The notes under the pieces: model-generated
Databases searched by the model: none
The model's input: only the letters and a program-made list of their open reading frames with translations
What the model was told of the DNA's origin: nothing
Position numbers and translations under genes: made by a program
Part shown: positions 59,590-64,000 of the stretch, one piece after another
Numbering within the stretch: the stretch's first letter is position 1
Layout: each line of letters begins with the position of its first letter
Origin: an uncultured Lachnospiraceae bacterium
Lineage (GTDB): Bacteria; Bacillota; Clostridia; Lachnospirales; Lachnospiraceae
Length of the DNA: 64,000 nucleotides
Reading direction: 5' to 3'
NCBI GenBank assembly: GCA_910587085.1
Contig: CAJUMC010000008.1
Location: 20,608-84,607, forward strand

Positions 59590-61183
59590 AGAAAATAACA
59601 GAAAAGCTGCCGGCGGAACCGAGCACGCCGGCACGGAAAAAACGCCGCTGCCGGCTTCCTCCCCGGCAGACAAAGAACGTGTTCCGGACAAAGGCACCCG
59701 CAGCGCTTCCGTGAAAAAGCTTGTGCGGGCCGTTGTTTTTCTTGCAGGGCTGGCCGTGATGCTGAACTGGATCAGCGCAGTATTCCGCTACAAAAACTCA
59801 GACAAGCGCTTTATGCCGTTTTTTGAGCAGGAGGCAGATTACGACGTCCTTTTTTTCGGCACAAGTCATGTAATTGACGCAGTTCTGCCGCTCGAACTCT
59901 GGGACGAATACGGCATCGCATCCTACAATTTCGGCGGCTACGGCATGCACCTTCCCGCAACCTGCTGGCTGATTGAAAATGTGCTGGACTACACAACGCC
60001 GAAGCTGATTATGATCGACTGCTCCAACCTCTCAAGCGAGGTTATGTCCAACACGACCGTACGTCAGGCACACAACACCTGGGACGCGTTCCCGCTGACG
60101 CGGAACAAGCTGCGCGCCTTCCAGGATCTGCTCGACCCAAAAGATCTGCTTGAATTCACATGGAAATTCAGCATCTATCACGATCGCTGGGAGGAGCTGA
60201 CATGGGAGGATTTCGAGCCGGTGTATTCCATCGAGCGGGGTGCCGTTCCGCAGCGGGAGGTTGCCGTTCCGGCAGATTTTATTCCGATTTCCGATTCGCG
60301 GAAGACAAAGGACAACACGGCCGGCGCGCGCTATCTGCGCAGGGCAATCGAACTCTGCCAGAGCCGCGGCATTGAGGTTCTGCTCACCTACCTGCCGTTC
60401 CCGGCCCCGGCATACCGCCAAAAGGAAGCCAATCTGGCCGCAGATATTGCCGCCGAGTACGGGGTACGCTATGTTAATTTCCTCAAAACGGAAGGCATCG
60501 TCAATTACCATACGGACTGCAATGACGCCGCCTCCCATCTGAATCTTTCGGGAGCACGCAAAATCACCTCATGGCTCGGGCGCTACATGCTGGAAAATTA
60601 TGGAATTTCCGATCACCGCGGAGAAGAGGCTTATGCTGCTTGGGATAAGGATTATACTCAGCATGTTCTGGACGATCAGGCCTGGATTCCGATCCAAAAA
60701 ACGCTGGATACCTACCTGATGCTGCTGGCAGACAAAAATATCGGCTGCTGCATCTACGTCAGCGAAGGTTCCCGGCTGCTTCAGGATTCCCGTACGCTCC
60801 AGCTGCTGAGCAATGTCACCGTTCATGCTTCCCCGTCAAAGCTTGCGGACGCTGCCGGAAACGGCACGGAATACTTCCTTTTTGCAGATAACCGCAGCGG
60901 CAGGCTGTGGGAAGGCGTCGGAACCGGGGCCTTTGTCAATGCGGAAACACCCGCTGCACAAGTCCGCTATGAAGTCCGGGAGGACGGCCGCCATACTCTG
61001 TTCGTCAATTCCGTCGAATATCCGGTCGGGGACAGCGCTTCCTCGGCAGATATACAGATTATCGTTTTTGACAGCCGGGACGGCAGTCTGATCGACACCG
61101 CATCCTTTGTGGTAGACAGAGCAAGCCTGAGCCTGAAGGCAACCCGCAGCAAGGGCAGCACCGCGGAAGTAAGCAGCGATTGA
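59579..61183 (+). CDS. DltD/AlgJ-like SGNH protein with C-terminal ILEI/PANDER-like domain
   Basis: 534 residues. A charged N-terminal tail and one TM helix (about 47-67) lead to an extracellular SGNH domain: DVLFFGTSHVIDAVLP (Ser96), ASYNFGGYGM, LIMIDCSNLSSEV and the terminal Asp/His block NDAASHLNLSGARKIT (D316, H320). It resembles DltD and the proteins that complete O-acylation of exported polymers. The last 175 residues (ADKNIGCCIYVSEGSRLLQD, DIQIIVFDSRDGSLIDTASF) look like the ILEI/PANDER-like domain seen in Lachnospiraceae surface-polysaccharide proteins. Translation is coupled to the ligase gene by an 11-base overlap. Confidence 0.88.
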   Translation: MLTEENNRKAAGGTEHAGTEKTPLPASSPADKERVPDKGTRSASVKKLVRAVVFLAGLAVMLNWISAVFRYKNSDKRFMPFFEQEADYDVLFFGTSHVIDAVLPLELWDEYGIASYNFGGYGMHLPATCWLIENVLDYTTPKLIMIDCSNLSSEVMSNTTVRQAHNTWDAFPLTRNKLRAFQDLLDPKDLLEFTWKFSIYHDRWEELTWEDFEPVYSIERGAVPQREVAVPADFIPISDSRKTKDNTAGARYLRRAIELCQSRGIEVLLTYLPFPAPAYRQKEANLAADIAAEYGVRYVNFLKTEGIVNYHTDCNDAASHLNLSGARKITSWLGRYMLENYGISDHRGEEAYAAWDKDYTQHVLDDQAWIPIQKTLDTYLMLLADKNIGCCIYVSEGSRLLQDSRTLQLLSNVTVHASPSKLADAAGNGTEYFLFADNRSGRLWEGVGTGAFVNAETPAAQVRYEVREDGRHTLFVNSVEYPVGDSASSADIQIIVFDSRDGSLIDTASFVVDRASLSLKATRSKGSTAEVSSD

Positions 61184-61550
61184 CCGTACTGCCGGCTGCA
61201 CGGGAGAATTCCGGCGTAAATACGGCTGTGCGAAAAGAATTCCGCAGAAAATTATCAGCGGAGACGGGGCGGCCTGGCTTTGCCGCGGTAAATTTAAGAA
61301 AATTGCCGTCAGATGCAGACCGGCACGAACCGAATCTTTACAAGCCCTCCGGCCGCGGTATTTATGAATCCGTCCGTCAGAATTTAATCCGCCCGGATAT
61401 TGACATTTACAAACGGGGATATTATACTTAGGCTGTGAGAGATTTCGGGTTTTGCTACTCACCCTTTTATGAAATGCTCCGCAGCATGGATTCTGTACAT
61501 TTATTAATTAAAATAAATGATTTTTCAAAAAGAACAGGAGGATTTAGATT
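61184..61550 (+). promoter_or_regulatory. pckA leader region with sigma-A promoter
   Basis: The stretch has no gene I can support. A near-consensus promoter TTGACA (61400-61405), 17 bases, TATACT (61423-61428) lies 123 bases before the pckA start. The leader is AT-rich; no riboswitch or strong hairpin is seen in it. Confidence 0.8.
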
Positions 61551-63272
61551 ATGTCTACGAAGGCTTATTACAAGCAGAGCGAGATCGGCGCCGGCAAAGT
61601 CGGCTTTTCCAAGACCCGCTCCATCATCGAGGCAGCTTTCTACGGAAACAATGTTGTAAAGGTAAACACCTTAAAGGAAGCTTATGATCTTGCAAAGAAT
61701 TCCCCGGGAACCGTTGTTACCGATATGCCGGTACTGCGCGGCGAGGAATTCGGCCTTGAGAAGGACGCAAAGGTTCTTCTTTTCAACGACGGCGCTGTTA
61801 CCGGACGTTACGCAGCAGCGCGCCGCATCAAAGGCGAGCCTGGCGTTGACGACACAAAGCTTGACAAGGTGGTTATGGATGCTGTCTACGAGACCCGCTG
61901 GAAGACGATGTACCATGCGGAGTGCTTTGTCGGCCTTGACCCTGAGTTTATGGTAAAGGCTCACCTTCTTATTCCGGAGGGCGAGGAAAACCTGCTTTAC
62001 AACTGGATGATCAACTTCCAGTATATGTCCGATGAGTATGTGAAGATGTATAAGACCTCCAAGCCGGTCGGAGACGGCAAGGAGCCGGATATCTATATTT
62101 TCTCCGACCCGCAGTGGATTCCGGGCAACCGTCCGGATGTTGATTACAGCTGCCTGAGCGATCCGCTTACGCTGTGCTATTTCGACACAAACCAGAACTG
62201 CGCTGCCATCCTCGGCATGAGATATTTCGGCGAGCATAAGAAGGGCACGCTCACGATGGCATGGGCAATCGCGAACCGCAACGGCTACGCATCCTGCCAC
62301 GGCGGACAGAAGGAATATTCGCTTCCGGGCGGCCAGAAGTTCGTTGCTTCCGTATACGGCCTCTCCGGTTCCGGAAAGTCCACTCTGACCCATGCGAAGC
62401 ATAACGGCAAGTACGATGCAGACGGCGGCATCAAGGTTCTGCATGACGACGCGTTCATCATCAACTCCGACACCTGCGCTTCCATCGCGCTGGAGCCGAC
62501 CTATTTCGACAAGACGGCCGACTACCCGACAGGCTGCCCGGACAACGCTTATCTGCTCTCCGCGCAGAACTGCTCCTGCACAATGGACGAGGACGGCAAG
62601 ATCCAGCTCGTGACCGAGGACATCCGCAACGGCAACGGCCGCGCGATCAAGTCCAAGCTCTGGTCGCCGAACCGCGTTGACAAGATCGACGCGCCGGTAA
62701 ATGCGATCTTCTGGATTATGAAAGACCCTACCATCCCGCCGGTGGTAAAGCTCAAAGGTTCCGCGCTTGCTTCCGTTATGGGCGCTACGCTTGCGACGAA
62801 GACCTCGACCGCAGAGCGCGTTGCGGCAGGCACCGACTTAAATGCGATCCGCATTGTGCCTTACGCAAACCCGTTCCGCACCTATCCTCTTGTTAACGAC
62901 TATGAGAAATTCAAGAAGCTCGTTGAGGAGAAGAACGTTGCATGCTACATCGTCAACACCGGAGATTTCATGGGCCAGAAGGTTAAGCCTGCGGATACCC
63001 TTGGCATCCTTGAGACGATTGTAGAAGGCAGAGCAAGCTTCGAGAAGTGGGGTCCGTTCGAGGATATCGAAATTATGACCAGCTGGGACGGCAAGACTTC
63101 CGACAACTTCACGCCGAATCTTAACGATGCAGATTACAAGGCACAGCTCAAGTCTGCAATGCAGACCCGCGTAAAGGCTGTTGAGGACTTTGCGACAAAG
63201 AAGGAAGGCTATGACAAGCTTCCGGATGAGGCTCTTGCAGCGCTGAAGAAGCTGGTGGATGAGCTGAACTGA
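61551..63272 (+). CDS. pckA: Phosphoenolpyruvate carboxykinase (ATP)
   Basis: 573 residues with the ATP-PEPCK set: the P-loop ASVYGLSGSGKSTLTHAKH, LHDDAFIINSD (metal/oxaloacetate-binding Asp), RTYPLVNDY and IVNTGDFMGQKVKP. It interconverts oxaloacetate plus ATP with PEP, CO2 and ADP; in fermentative gut Clostridia the enzyme often runs towards oxaloacetate and succinate. Codon use is strongly biased (AAG, CTT, GTT preferred), as for an abundant protein, with an AACAGGAGGATTT site. Own promoter upstream and terminator downstream. The protein is slightly longer than the usual about 535 residues, with extra residues at the N-terminus (SEIGAGKVGFSKTRSIIEAA). Confidence 0.96.
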   Translation: MSTKAYYKQSEIGAGKVGFSKTRSIIEAAFYGNNVVKVNTLKEAYDLAKNSPGTVVTDMPVLRGEEFGLEKDAKVLLFNDGAVTGRYAAARRIKGEPGVDDTKLDKVVMDAVYETRWKTMYHAECFVGLDPEFMVKAHLLIPEGEENLLYNWMINFQYMSDEYVKMYKTSKPVGDGKEPDIYIFSDPQWIPGNRPDVDYSCLSDPLTLCYFDTNQNCAAILGMRYFGEHKKGTLTMAWAIANRNGYASCHGGQKEYSLPGGQKFVASVYGLSGSGKSTLTHAKHNGKYDADGGIKVLHDDAFIINSDTCASIALEPTYFDKTADYPTGCPDNAYLLSAQNCSCTMDEDGKIQLVTEDIRNGNGRAIKSKLWSPNRVDKIDAPVNAIFWIMKDPTIPPVVKLKGSALASVMGATLATKTSTAERVAAGTDLNAIRIVPYANPFRTYPLVNDYEKFKKLVEEKNVACYIVNTGDFMGQKVKPADTLGILETIVEGRASFEKWGPFEDIEIMTSWDGKTSDNFTPNLNDADYKAQLKSAMQTRVKAVEDFATKKEGYDKLPDEALAALKKLVDELN

Positions 63273-63383
63273 TTCTGCGGAATGAAAAATTAAAAATTTA
63301 ACCGTATCCCCCGGAAAATGCCGGCCGGCAAAATGATCGGAATATGAAAATCAAAAACTGAGCTGCCGGCATCCCAGGGAGCG

Positions 63384-63421
63384 AAAAGAGTGCAGAAACA
63401 AAATTGTTTCTGCACTCTTTT
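63384..63421. terminator. Bidirectional terminator between pckA and the immunity-like gene
   Basis: Perfect 17-base stem (arms 63384-63400 and 63405-63421, AAAAGAGTGCAGAAACA and its complement) with loop AAAT. A/T runs at both ends make it work on both strands. Confidence 0.92.
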
Positions 63422-63429
63422 TATGCCGC

Positions 63430-63990
63430 TTACTGCTGATTGCATTTAAGTTTTTCCGCAATTAAGTCTTGCTGATTATTTATCAGCAGATTATTCAGCC
63501 ACTGCGCATACTGTTCCTCCACTCCGAACTGCCGGAGCACCGCTCTTAAAATCTCCCGCTTCTTCGGATTTCGGATATCGCTGCTTGCGCGTCCCGCATC
63601 TCTCTCCCAGTACGGTTCGTTCGATCCCGCCGCGATACAGGCTTCCAGCAGCGCCTTATCCACATCCGGATCAATCCCGATCCCGTTATTTCTGGAAATC
63701 CCCGGCACAACCGGATTTCCCTCCAGCGGCAGCTCGCGGTAGACCGGTCCGATCTGCAGCATAATTTTGTCCGGCTCCTTGGCATCAATGCTCTGCCCGT
63801 ACATCACGGGATATTCCTCCTGCTCCTCCCGAAGCGGCAGATTACCCACGATTTCATAATCCCCGTAATAAAACCGGTTATCCATAATATAACACGCAGG
63901 GCATGCTGTATAATTTTCCAGGATTGCCGGCAATACGTCCGGGTCCGTTGTCACAATATGGTAAATTTTTACAATTAATGGTTTTCCCAT
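63430..63990 (-). CDS. Imm26-like immunity protein, start uncertain at the window edge
   Basis: The 186-codon frame looks like an orphan immunity-type protein: KIYHIVTTDPDVLPAILENY, CYIMDNRFYYGDYEIVGNLP and MLQIGPVYRELPLEGNPVVP recall the Imm26 group, while the C-terminal half (RNNGIGIDPDVDKALLEACI, REILRAVLRQFGVEEQYAQW) is helical. The ATG at 63990 has no clear ribosome site in the ten bases left before the edge, and the frame is open upstream, so it may be 5'-incomplete. Convergent with pckA across a shared terminator. Confidence 0.6.
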   Translation of the reverse strand: MGKPLIVKIYHIVTTDPDVLPAILENYTACPACYIMDNRFYYGDYEIVGNLPLREEQEEYPVMYGQSIDAKEPDKIMLQIGPVYRELPLEGNPVVPGISRNNGIGIDPDVDKALLEACIAAGSNEPYWERDAGRASSDIRNPKKREILRAVLRQFGVEEQYAQWLNNLLINNQQDLIAEKLKCNQQ

Positions 63991-64000
63991 CAGAATCTTC

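Noticed and set aside
61180..61431. 83-codon frame between the SGNH gene and pckA
   Set aside because: It overlaps the pckA promoter, lacks a ribosome site and has no recognisable features.

Overview
The window looks like a chromosomal segment of a motile, Gram-positive, gut-type anaerobe, most likely a member of the Lachnospiraceae (Clostridia). The basis is strong AGGAGG-type ribosome sites, sigma-A promoters with 17-base spacers, a flagellin in an operon with a FliS-like chaperone and a very large FliK-like protein, an ATP-type PEP carboxykinase, a short transaldolase, LytTR/GHKL regulation and traces of a Tn1549-like conjugative element. This is an inference from protein flavour and gene layout. 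I see no rRNA, tRNA or CRISPR array.

Left part (1-9.8 kb): a patchwork of small, mostly minus-strand accessory genes, several decaying. It holds two methyltransferase pseudogenes (one with an internal deletion, one with an amber stop), a VOC protein, a 702-residue fusion of an aminoglycoside 6-adenylyltransferase, a GNAT and a maltose O-acetyltransferase, two GNAT remnants, a metallophosphoesterase, a tandem GNAT, an 18-unit array of 26-base repeats, a leucine-rich-repeat protein, a P-loop kinase, a 28-base perfect palindrome and an APH-like kinase.

Regulatory part (10-26 kb): three c-di-GMP proteins (two GGDEF, one C_GCAxxG_C_C-GGDEF-EAL fusion), a heterodimeric ABC exporter, a divergently transcribed 45-codon peptide gene with its own promoter and terminator, a LytTR/GHKL two-component pair, a NERD-domain protein, a broken phosphoesterase with an orphan promoter-terminator unit beside it, and a MerR-type regulator with a 19-base-spacer promoter.

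Middle (26-41 kb): an ECF S component, a membrane-anchored NagZ with a glycine-rich stalk, an HD hydrolase, a sugar isomerase-like protein and a PIN-like protein. Next comes a 2.4-kb scar of a conjugative element bounded by inverted copies of a hairpin and carrying two immunity-like genes and a chimeric Xre protein. Then follow tal-tkt (non-oxidative pentose phosphate), a sirtuin, a GyrI-like protein and an L-cysteine desulfidase family protein.

Right part (41-64 kb): a LamG surface protein, a zinc-ribbon protein, a soluble PocR/MCP-tip signalling protein, the flagellar operon (SigD-type promoter, FliK-like, flagellin, FliS-like), a lipoprotein, an orphan zeta-like kinase and a DUF885 lipoprotein. 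It ends with a Dlt-like operon (MBOAT, carrier protein, adenylation-nitroreductase fusion, SGNH protein), pckA and an immunity-like protein at the edge. The Dlt-like operon and the peptide/two-component/exporter locus are the best candidates for undescribed systems.
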